From Lepidodermella squamata (taxonomy: Eukaryota > Gastrotricha): a stretch of DNA of 64,000 nucleotides. The notes beneath the pieces are model-generated. The model had not been told where the DNA came from and made no database searches. It was given only the letters and a program-made list of their open reading frames with translations. The stretch lies in the NCBI GenBank assembly GCA_047495785.1, contig JBLDXI010000024.1:2108001-2172000 (forward strand). The letters run 5' to 3'. This document shows, in pieces, positions 42,956 through 52,276 of the stretch (position 1 is its first letter; the number at the start of each line of letters is the position of its first letter). A program made the translations under genes and the position numbers.

Positions 42956-44152
42956 TTAAAATTTTTTTCTCTTCCGGAATTTTTCAGATCTCGCTGGTTT
43001 TTTCGGTTTCGTAACATTTTTGGCATTCGGTGGATAGAAAATCGGGTTCGACGGTAAGGTGTAATTGAAGAGCGTAAAATCCGGCAAGTAAGCTTGGAAT
43101 AAAGCCCGGACAATCTCCACCGAGATTCCATCGACCTTTTCCAGCCTAAAATCAATCGAACTGCGGCCTGAAGATGACCCGAAATATTTCGGCAAATGAA
43201 TGTGACCCTGGCCATTTGTCAGCAGGCGAATTAAGTAGTCGGAATCATTCAAAATCGTCTCGAATTTTCCGATGTAGTCGTAGGGTATTAAACAGGGTGC
43301 ACACAATCTGTACTGCTGAAGCCAGTGAACATCGGAGAAACTTCCTTGCTGTAATTCAGAGTGGATAAATCGGAGAAATTCATCGATTTTCACGCCGGTT
43401 CCAGGTTCGATTTCATCTTCTGATGCATTAGCCCTATAGGTTCTAAGTATCGCTCGACCATAGACCTTGTTGTAATAAGGATTATTGGCGAGTTGAAACT
43501 TCGACCGGAAAGCTGAATAAAGCCTTTGAAAAGGTTCTCGAACCCACATAACCTTGGTAAATAGTTCCAACATAACCCGTTGATCTTTTTTAGAATACGA
43601 GCTCAAAGTTCGAAATAGCAGCTTTCCGTTAGGTCCGTAAATGAATTCATCGCTAAAATTATCTGGGCTGGTCGCATAGTCGGAATAAGGACCAAATGAT
43701 AGCAGAATCTTCCGCCAACTTGTGCTTGCAACTTTGGGCGGAGCGCATAGCAGTAGTTGAGTTTTCTCTTCGACTAGAATGTAACGAGCAGCTTCGATAT
43801 AGGGTTCGAGCTTGATGTCCGTTTTCCGGTGATAGGGTGAACGCCTCGAGCTAGGAATGTCGAAGCACCCAGCAGCAAGTTTGTCGCGGCGCTGCGCGAA
43901 TTCCGCCTCCATCTCGTTGTCAATCAAGGTGGCGTTGAAAATTGTGCGATTCCAGCGTGGAATAATAACTGATGAATCATCATCATCGTTATCGATAGGC
44001 ATATCCTGGGCTGGCTCCATTAACATGTAGATCGCTTCTTTATTTCGTAGAATAATGTTACTGTTGATCGTCATTATCGCGGTAAAAATGGCTAAAATGA
44101 CTGTTAGTGTGATAAATTTCTCAACCGGCTGCATTATTTTTTTCGATCGCAT
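42956..44152 (-). CDS. Carbohydrate sulfotransferase (HNK-1/chondroitin 4-O family, CHST8-14 type)
   Basis: Single exon of 398 residues. The frame is open to 44500, but the ATG at 44152 puts a type II anchor at residues ~13-32 (FITLTVILAIFTAIMTINSN), so I start there. The 5'-phosphosulfate loop is CAPPKVASTSWRKIL (about 136-150) and the 3'-phosphate motif is VREPFQRLYSAFRSKF (about 204-219). Both bind PAPS in Sulfotransfer_2 enzymes. The C-terminal HWLQQYRLCAPC and YDYIGKFETILNDSD blocks are also diagnostic. It would transfer sulfate to a glycan in the Golgi lumen. A highly acidic stem (DNDDDDSS) follows the anchor. It completes the carbohydrate-active block. The acceptor cannot be predicted. 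Confidence 0.88.
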   Translation of the reverse strand: MRSKKIMQPVEKFITLTVILAIFTAIMTINSNIILRNKEAIYMLMEPAQDMPIDNDDDDSSVIIPRWNRTIFNATLIDNEMEAEFAQRRDKLAAGCFDIPSSRRSPYHRKTDIKLEPYIEAARYILVEEKTQLLLCAPPKVASTSWRKILLSFGPYSDYATSPDNFSDEFIYGPNGKLLFRTLSSYSKKDQRVMLELFTKVMWVREPFQRLYSAFRSKFQLANNPYYNKVYGRAILRTYRANASEDEIEPGTGVKIDEFLRFIHSELQQGSFSDVHWLQQYRLCAPCLIPYDYIGKFETILNDSDYLIRLLTNGQGHIHLPKYFGSSSGRSSIDFRLEKVDGISVEIVRALFQAYLPDFTLFNYTLPSNPIFYPPNAKNVTKPKKPARSEKFRKRKKF

Positions 44153-45367
44153 ATCAAATAATAAAAAATTTGTCGAATTTGCCGCGGTAATTTTTGCCCC
44201 AATTTTAATGCGCACCTTTGGGTTAATTAATTTTTCATGTCCCTCCCTTGCTTGAGGGATGCAGCGCGTTAGTTTCAAACAGCCCCCGGCTGAGAGAATG
44301 TTCTTGCAGCAGAGACTGTAAAAAACGGTTAGAGGTGAGAAAAAATACGCGTAATCGATTAATTTGCGCAAATTAAGGGAGTCATATGATCGCGCATTGT
44401 TTCGCCATATAAATGGTATGTAATAATCAATAGGTCCTATTGCTAGACGAACCCGACAGGTGGAGTCATGTGACATAAACTTCTGCGTAAATGGTAACAT
44501 TTATTTCAACTAATTCGATCGAAAGAGGAAAGTCAAGATCAATAAATGTTTAGACGCTAATTTGCATGTACTTAGCAGCGACATCGAGAGTTCCCGAGAG
44601 TTAGATCTTGAAAAATTGAGTTTCAGGTTATGTTTGCGGAAAATTTCGACGTGATACATTTTTGAGATGAATCGCCACGAAAAAACTGGAAACCAGTTTG
44701 AATGACTCCAATTTTGAATGGCTCCAATTGAACTTTATTAGGAAATAAATATATGAAATAATTGTTTGGAAAAAATGAGTTTCTACGCGCTTCAATAAAA
44801 CTATTCATATTATGCTAATGAGGTGTTCGAGATTTACACCTTATTTGTGTCCAATAATTCAATACCTGCAACAATTTTTATAAAATCGAGGTAAAGTGAG
44901 AACATTTTGAATTTGTTCACAGCCATTGGATATCGACTCTCCTCTCTTATAACCCGAAAATTAAAAAATTATCATAATTCTTTCCGATTTTTTCTGATCC
45001 GAAAAGAGCATAACTTTTCTTCAACATGAAACTCACGGCACTCCAATCTCCAATCATCTTGAGTTTTATCGAAAAAGAAAGCTGTTGAAGCGGAAAATTC
45101 AATCTAATTTCATATTTAGAACCCCTTGAAAGCAAATTGCCGGCGAAGGAAAACAAGCTATCTCTATCCACAATCACCTTGCAGCTCAGTAATATGAAGA
45201 AATTCTTGCAAACGCGAAACAATCCTCTAAAATCGAATATGATGTAACACTCGATGGCGTTTCAATTTGTTTCGTAATTTTTCCTTTTCTTTGTCATCTC
45301 GGGAAAGAAAGAAAAAGAAATCCATCTCAGTCATTATTAATTTCCATCTCAGTCATATATCGTCAAC
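44153..45367. other. Divergent intergenic region
   Basis: Promoter space for the sulfotransferase (minus) and the double-cyclase gene (plus). Part of 44153-44500 is open in frame with the sulfotransferase but does not look like conserved protein. No other exon. Confidence 0.4.
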
Positions 45368-48300
45368 ATGCAAAACTATTTCTTCCTGCTATTTTTAGCA
45401 ACAACAACTGGCGTTCTCAGCCAGTACCAGCTGAGTTACCCGCTGGAAAACCGGCCTCAAGATGGCATGATCGTCGAACAAGTCGGCGATGCGACTAAAA
45501 TCACACTGGATGCAAATTCGACCGGGCGCCTCATCAAACAAATGATCGAAATTGGCATCGATTTGAACAAATACCGCCTGCCTTTAGTCGCTTTCCCTCT
45601 TCCAAGTGGCATTTCGATCGATCCACGCCAATTGCTGGCTAGTGAGAGCTGCTTGGAAACGAGATTTCTCAGCTTTGAAGACTTGAAATCGCGAGATAAG
45701 GTACAAATAATTTTTCTAAATTTTTTGAATTTTTTGAATTTTTTTTGAATTTTGAATTTAATTTTCAAATTTGAATTTCCAAATTTTTTAATTTTTTTCT
45801 TAATTTTTTCTAAATTTTTAGGTACCACACAACGGCCTTGTGATTCTCGCGGACGACAAGGTCGATACGTTGTCTGAAGTTCGCCAGAACCTTCAAGTAA
45901 AATCGGCTAAAATCGGCTTTTCTAAGCGCTTCAAGCCTCTGAATGGCAACATTCGAAACGCCCTGATCGAAGCTAAAATCCCGTACTTCGAGAATCTAGC
46001 CATCCCCGATTCGATCGACCTGTTATCAGCTGTTCGAGACAACCGGAAATACTACACTTTCATGTCAGTTTTTTCGCCTTTCAAAAACGGCACAATTCTT
46101 CCCAGTGGTCATCTACTAGCTGGTAAAGTCCTGATCAACCTCGTCGAACTAGCTTTGGTTGAATCGAATGCGGAATGGGACGCGATCTGTTTGAGTTGCA
46201 AGAATGCGACAACATTCAAACATGACCTAGTTTCGGACAATTTTCCAGTACCGCCCACCGTCGAATTGCCGCATTTTGTCGTAAAATCTCCGAATAACGA
46301 ATTTTGGCTTCGATTTTCGGGTATTACCGGGACGAGTTTGGTATCACCCCGCCAGTTCGATGAAACCAAGTCAAGCGTGTCGGAGTTGATGACGAAAACT
46401 GTCATGGCGCCCTGTGTTATCGTCAACCTACCATTTGGTGACAGGTCGAATTTCAAAATCACAAAGGGACATATTGAGCAATGGGAAAAGGACAACAACA
46501 TCCAGTTGGAATCTGGCAGTTTCCTGCTCATCAACACTGGTTTTTGGCAAAAATGGTCGTCGCCAAGTGACTACGTCGAAAAGTACCCGAGTTTGGACGT
46601 TGATGCCGTGAAATGGCTGGTCGAGGAGCGTCACGTGATTGGCATCGGTATGGACACCCTGGCTCTGGACGACGCGTCCCTGGTGCGCAGCAATCAATGG
46701 CCAAGTCACGGTTACCTGGCGAAACGGGACATTCCCGTATTCAACAATTTGAACTTCGAAAAGCATGAAAATGAAAATCTACCGAAACGACGACGAATTT
46801 TGCTATCGGTTCTCAACATTTTTGGCGGTACTGCTGCTCCGCTGGCTCTTTTCGGCCTACCTGGCGCTGAGGTGGTTGCTGGCGGTAAAATGATTGCTGA
46901 CGTTGTTAAAATGGGCCGCGTCTCGACCGATCGTTGGCAACTTGGTTCGGTGATTTCGAATAATGCGGCTGATTGTGCGTGCACGGTTCGCCCGGTCGAG
47001 TGGCTGGTCTATAAGAGCTTGTCGTCAACGCGAAAGGAGCCGATTGTTGCGAATGAAGTCTCGTTGTCGATTGACCCGACGAAAAATAGGGTGACTACCC
47101 TCACCCAGCCGGGCGCGACTACGGTCAACTCGACGGAAGGCTGCGTCGAAGTGATTTTCATCAAAGAATCGGATATTCGGGTCATCAAGAACAAAATCGA
47201 ACAGGTAACACTTAAGTTAAAGAAATTTTAGCTGAATTCTATATTTGAGAACTTGAGATTAGAAAATTGAAAATTGATAATATTGAATTTAAAATTAAAT
47301 TTCAATAATTTTTGAAATTCGCGTTTTAAATTTTTGAAATTTGAAATTTGAATACTTTTTTTCAAATTATCAGAAAAATCGGTTCTATGCTAATTGCGCA
47401 AACGAAAATATAGCACGGGCTTTAGAGCAAAACGACAAAAGAGCAAAATGAAATTAGAGCAAGTTGAAATTTGAGCAAAACGACAGAAGAGCAAATTACA
47501 ATAAGAGCTAAAATTAGTTATCAAATTTGCTCTTTTTCATTTTTCTCTATTGTCGTTGCTCTTTTTTCGTTTTGCTCCTTTTTTCGTTGCTCTTTTTCAG
47601 TTTGCTCTATTGTCGATTGTCGTTGCTCTTTTTTCGTTTTGCTCCTTTTTTCGTTGCGCAATTTTCGCGTTAAAATTAATGGTCGGGTGTCACTGACTCA
47701 CTATACTGATATACATATAGTCTTCAAACTTGAATAAAATTTAGTGCTGCTTAGTTTTCTTGCATTCCTGCGTTATTGTCGCTTACGAAATGTCGCCAGC
47801 TAATTTGTCGCAAAGAAATATGTTATTTTCGCACGTGCAGCGCTTTTGTCGCAGGCGTAATGGTCGCCAGCTATATTGTTACCCACAGAAATTCAAATAA
47901 GGCTATCTTGTCGCGGGCTAATTTGTCGCTGGAGTTTTAGGGATAACTTGACGCCGGACTGAATTGTCGGGGCGTAATCTTTACGGACTTTCTTGTCGCG
48001 CACCGATTTGTCGCCACACCAAATTAATAATAAAATGTGCTCTTTTGTCGTTTTTCTCTTTCGTTTGCGCAATTAGCATAGAACCAAAAATCAGAAATCA
48101 ACTTACCTTTAATCTTTGAAATTTTTTAAAAAATTTCAAAAATTATAGTTTTAATGTTTTTTAATTTTTTTATAAGGTGCGTCCCAATATGTTGATCATC
48201 TTCCTGGCGCCGAATTTCCTCACGCTTAACGATCAAGATTTAATCAAATCAATGGAGGCCAAGACAGTAACCCTCGGCTTCTTCTACGACAATTCCCCGC

Positions 48301-49310
48301 CAGCTGAAATTCGCAATAAACTGCTCATCCACAACATTCCATTCTTCGAAAATCTCCAACGCCCCGACATCACGTCTTTTGGCCATGTCGACGAAAGCCG
48401 CATTTTCTACGGCTTCAAATTCGTCTTCGCACCGATGGGCGTTGAAACTTCGCTGCCAGCTTCGTTGAACGCAATGTCTCCAACTCGAAAAATTAACCTA
48501 GCTGATTTGGTCGTTTTCTCGGCCGATAATCTCGCAATTACGCAGCGATGCTCGAAAAAGGCCTACGCGATCATGTCCCAAAAGTGGGGCCCGGCCGAAC
48601 AGATTCCAGTCCAAACCGGGGTTCAACGGCCTGAGCTGTTCGATAACGACCAGAAAATGAAGTTTTCCGATCACTTCGGCACTCACATCGATTTCCCGAG
48701 CCATTTCGATCACAAGAAATTCGACGCAACACAAATGCCGACAAAACTTGACCACCCAGTCTGCTACCGAGTTTCGATACCTTTCAACCAACTGCCGAGC
48801 TTTTCGATTTCGAAAACTGATTTCTTGAACTGGGAGAAAAACAACTCGAAAATCGTTGAAAATTCAATGCTGCTAATTGACACTGGCTACGCTTTGTCGA
48901 AATGGGCCATTATGGATAAGTACATCGAAAACTACCCTGGAATCTCGCTGGAAGCTGCTCATTTTCTGGTTGAAGAGCGAAAAATCGCAGCGATTGGCAT
49001 CGACAGCCTGGCGATTGATGACTTCTCGCTGACGAGCCAGCTCAAATTTCCGGCCAGTTCGTACTTCGCCTCGAACAACATCCCGGTCCTCGTCAATCTC
49101 GGCGGGCAGTTGGACAAATTTCCGGCTGCTGATGGCATTTGCATCATGGCTTATATTCGAATTGAGAAGGGCACTGGGGGTCAAGTGTCGCTTTTTGGCC
49201 TATTGCCAGATGGTACTTTGATCAAAGAAGCTGCTCAACCGAGTTCGGCGGCTTACATGGGATCTATCCGGGTTCTGATCATTCTGGCCTATTTTACTAA
49301 CATTTTTTGA
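45368..49310 (+). CDS. Secreted tandem cyclase/kynurenine-formamidase-like protein (two domains, first one degenerate)
   Basis: Exons 45368-45700, 45822-47204 and 48177-49310 join at phase 0 to 949 residues. A signal peptide (MQNYFFLLFLATTTGVLSQ) starts it and a hydrophobic C-terminus (IRVLIILAYFTNIF) resembles a GPI-anchor signal. Two similar units follow one another. Each has a Rossmann-like front (IPYFENL and IPFFENL mark equivalent points) and then a PF04199-type cyclase domain. The second keeps the metal-binding signature HFGTHIDFPSHF with its His and Asp residues. The first has GITGTSLVSPRQF at the same place and lacks the histidines. Later blocks are shared: LLINTGFWQKW/LLIDTGYALSKW and IGMDTLALDD/IGIDSLAIDD. 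It is therefore probably an extracellular hydrolase with one active and one non-catalytic unit. Substrate unknown. Confidence 0.83.
47391..48085. mobile_element. MITE-like element 3 with 27-bp terminal inverted repeats and 7-bp target duplication
   Basis: Ends are exact inverted repeats of 27 bp beginning GGTTCTATGCTAATTGCGCA and continuing AACGAAA. The direct repeat AAAAATC flanks both ends (47384-47390 and 48086-48092), a target-site duplication. The inside is filled with short degenerate units such as TTTTGCTC, GAGCAAAA and TTGTCGC, often in opposite orientations. No ORF. It sits wholly within intron 2 of the double-cyclase gene and causes most of that intron's length. Confidence 0.88.
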
Positions 49311-49503
49311 TAATTAATCTAACATTTCTTTGTAAAAAAATACGCTTCTTTCAAATAAAAAATTGCTCATATTCGCCGATTTTTTTATTCGAAAAGTCGA
49401 ATTTCAGTGATAATACTATTTCAGATTCCAGAATGAAAATTAGAAAAAAAATAGTTCGAAGCAGATCTTGGAACTAGCTAAAGGGCTGAATCTTTCGAGC
49501 AAG

Positions 49504-50311
49504 CTATTCGTCCTTGCAATCTTCCAGGTAGCCGAACATGAAATAGACGAATTCTAGAAAATAATCCTAAATTTTAATTTTAGCAATTTTTTTCGAAGAT
49601 TACCGTCGAAATTGATCTGGCCATCGCCGTCGAGATCAGCTTCGAAAATGAGAAATTCGACCTCTTCGTCGGTCATTTTTTCGCCCAACATGTTCGTCAT
49701 AACTTGCTTCATTTCAACAGCTGTTATGAAGCCATTCCCATCCTATATAATATAGGAATTATAGCATGATGGAATTTTTTTTAAATATTTTCCTAACCTT
49801 GTCGAAAATTTTGAAGGCCTGTTTGACCTCGCGGAGGTACTCGCGCTTTCTGCGCTGTTGAGCCATGACCTTGAGAAACTCAGGGAAATCTATGCTGCCC
49901 GAGTCATTCGAGTCGATCATTGTCAACATTTCGCGAACTTCAATTTCCGACTTTGCCTGGCCGATCGACATGAGAACATGCGCGATTTCGCTTATACTGA
50001 TTGTCCCGCTTGAGTCACGGTCAAAGTAACAAAACGCATCGTAGTACTCCTCGATTTGCTCCTCGGACAGCTCTTTGCTCTAAAAATTCGAAAAATATCA
50101 TCAAAATTATCTTAAAATTCCACCTTAAAAATATTTAAATCGGAAGATTAGGATTTTATTATTATTTCCTAATCTGACCTATTTTTGCGTGAATTTAAAT
50201 TGCAGGGTGTCTAATTTTTTGCAGGCAAATTATAGGAATTATGAAAGTAGAACTCACCCAATCCATAGCGGCGAAAGCTTGCTTTAGATTCGGCCCGCGT
50301 TTCAATGACAT
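49504..50311 (-). CDS. Calmodulin-like protein with four EF-hands (copy 1)
   Basis: Exons 50258-50311, 49798-50079, 49604-49742 and 49504-49553 join to 174 residues; two of the introns are 50 and 55 nt. After 18 residues ([18 protein letters not shown]) comes the calmodulin core: loops [36 protein letters not shown] and [12 protein letters not shown]. All four are 12 residues long with acidic or oxygen ligands at 1, 3, 5 and 12, so all should bind calcium. It ends in an unusual tail ([10 protein letters not shown]) with a Cys. The intron before the third loop falls inside the DKDGNG motif in all three copies, showing common descent. It is a cytosolic calcium sensor; partner unknown. It differs enough from calmodulin to be a calmodulin-like protein. 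Confidence 0.9.
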
Positions 50312-50929
50312 AATAATGAGTCTCGCTTTAAATAGCACGTGTATCTACCAAGTGTTTGCCTTGATAGGTCTATTATTAACGCAACAACTGGCTTGAGATG
50401 TGTATGAACCCTGCTCTTATCGCCTACGCCTTCAGCCTCTTAATTTGGTAATATTAATCACAACAGTAGGTAACAAAATTTATATATTAGGCTCGATTGG
50501 CAGATAATTATAGCCAAAGCCTGGCACGTGAAGGGTACTACTAATTGGCAATGTTTATCGTCATGCTATATTTCCTAATTTTCCAAGATATATATTAGGA
50601 TCGAGAAAGCTCGGCAATAAAAAGGATATGGAATTACGACACAAAAGCTATAATAATCAAGTGAATATTACACCAGTGCCGCCGGTCGCAGAAAAATAGT
50701 CGAGCACGTCGTGCATTGTCTTTTTTTTCAGCTATGTGGTATATTTATACCGTGATCATCTAAATAATAATAGCTATAATAATGCAATAGCGATTGTTTA
50801 CCTCCCTAGAAACCTGATTCGCGGCCGTCATCTTCAAATGTAGCGCGCTTATCGTCCTTTGTTTTCCGCATTAGCCGCACGTGAATTAAACGGCTTTAGT
50901 CTAAAAGATTTCCGTTATATACTTGCGAT
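50312..50929. other. 5' flank of calmodulin-like copy 1
   Basis: AT-rich, no exon supported. A TATA-like stretch is present but cannot be tied to a transcript. Confidence 0.35.
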
Positions 50930-51274
50930 TTACTGTGTGCATAGCAGCGTTGTATGGAGGCTACCATGATGATTCATCTGACGCGAAAATTGGAACTCTA
51001 ACAGGGTTGTGATTGATCGAAAGAAAAGTGCAAACTTTGAGTCCTGAAAACATTTCAATGGGTGATCCCGGCGGGCCAATTTTTCTACCAGAGGTATGGC
51101 TAACGCCAGGTAAAATTTAGCTTTTATCGGGTCGTTCATTGTTGCGTAATAAAATGCAGAAACCAATGAGGCGTGACAAAAACGAATTTTCGGCAAAATC
51201 GAGCTGGAAGTACACTTTTCGACCAAGTCTATACAAGTTTGACTGATACTATCAACCATGTAAAAGTTAACCTA
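50930..51274 (-). CDS. Possible terminal exon of an unrecognised protein
   Basis: A protein-like open frame on the minus strand: VDSISQTCIDLVEKCTSSS, then CHASLVSAFYYATMNDPIKA and further helical segments, stop at 50930-50932. A good acceptor (TTTTTTATAG) precedes it at about 51274, so it may be a last exon; an ATG at 51259 could also start a 109-residue protein. Composition is helical and regular. I cannot identify a family and no upstream exon is convincing. Confidence 0.4.
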
Positions 51275-51554
51275 TAAAAAAGGACATTTTCGGTTTCGGG
51301 TATTATCGGTCGATAAATTGATATTCGGCATTTCTGCAATAACATCAAATTCAAAGATCAAACCGGAAATTAGCACATTTTGAATATTTATATCTCACGT
51401 TGATTTGCCCACGATTTCTTATGCTGGCACCTAAATGACTGTGTTGCATTTTCAATCAATTAACTATACTTTTATTGAGTAAAACTTAACTCTAGAACTA
51501 AAAGTGTCCTTAAACGGTTCTTAAGGCGAATCGATGCAGAAGCAGAATTGATTT

Positions 51555-51660
51555 TACTAAATGCAGAGCCTCGAATTCACACCTTCAAATGTTCTTATTC
51601 CCCCCACGTTTCTACTCACCTGGGAATAGGTTTGCTTTTTGGCTCCTACGTAAAGTTGTC
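51555..51660 (+). repeat. 5'-flank repeat of the lectin/kringle genes, relic copy
   Basis: GCAGAGCCTCGAATTCACACC... CTCACCTGGGAATAGG is repeated with changes at about 52003-52085 (before the first gene) and 56350-56440 (before the second). It is part of the duplicated unit. Confidence 0.6.
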
Positions 51661-51810
51661 GTTTAATAAAAAATGTTGTTCTCGAAGAATCTTGAAGACG
51701 TTTTATCTGTCAACGCGCGAGGCATTGAACTTGGATCAATCAATAAAGCCTTCAGATTCATCAATAATTTATTGAAAAAGGACCAATCGGGCAAGAAGAC
51801 TTATATTAGG

Positions 51811-51918
51811 ATGGTCTATATGTCTCGGAATTCCAGACTTCCCGATTTCGCTGTAACTTTGAGCCTGCTTATCGTGCTAGCTGTATCGAAGACGAAGAAA
51901 GAGGAAAGTTGCAGATGA
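51811..51918 (+). pseudogene. Relic first exon of a PAN/CTLD/kringle gene
   Basis: The DNA closely matches the beginning of the gene at 52277: ATGTCTCGGAATTCCAGACT against ATGTCTCACTATTCAAGACT, encoding a similar signal peptide (RLPDFAVTLSLLIVLAVSKT). It stops after EESCR where the intact gene continues EESWVTRPEF. No further exons follow before the intact gene. Confidence 0.75.
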
Positions 51919-52276
51919 GATCCACGAAAAAGGTCTTGTTCATTTACGTATTATCCATGTCATCAAGGTTAATCGATGAAGTCTGGTTTATTGATTCGAC
52001 CACAAATACAGCCTCGAATTCGCACCTGAAATTGTTTGCACCTCGCTTCTCCCCTGGGGATACGTTGGCTTGGTGGCTATCGCGTAACCATGTCTTGGAT
52101 TATTCTTGAATAATCGCGAAGCATAGGATGAGACGCATTTAGCTTGAATCGATCAATAAACCCTTAGCTTCATCCATAATTCACTACATAGAGAACCCAT
52201 CTTCAAGAAGCGTCAACACTCCGGTCCAAGTTATACTGGTTGCCATTGAACAATTCATGTATTTTTAGCGGTTCAT

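Noticed and set aside
42925-43215. Minus-strand frame overlapping the sulfotransferase 3' end
   Set aside because: Out-of-frame shadow of a well-supported gene.
44153-44500. N-terminal extension of the sulfotransferase
   Set aside because: The frame is open, but it precedes the natural type II anchor and lacks family similarity; more likely 5' UTR or flank.
47391-48085. CRISPR-like array from the repeated TTGTCGC/GCTCTTTT units
   Set aside because: Units are degenerate, variably spaced and in both orientations inside a transposable element with clear terminal repeats; the genome is eukaryotic.
45368-49310. Two separate cyclase genes
   Set aside because: The second unit has no ATG or signal peptide of its own at the right place, its exon begins exactly at an acceptor, and the phase-0 junction with the first unit is clean.
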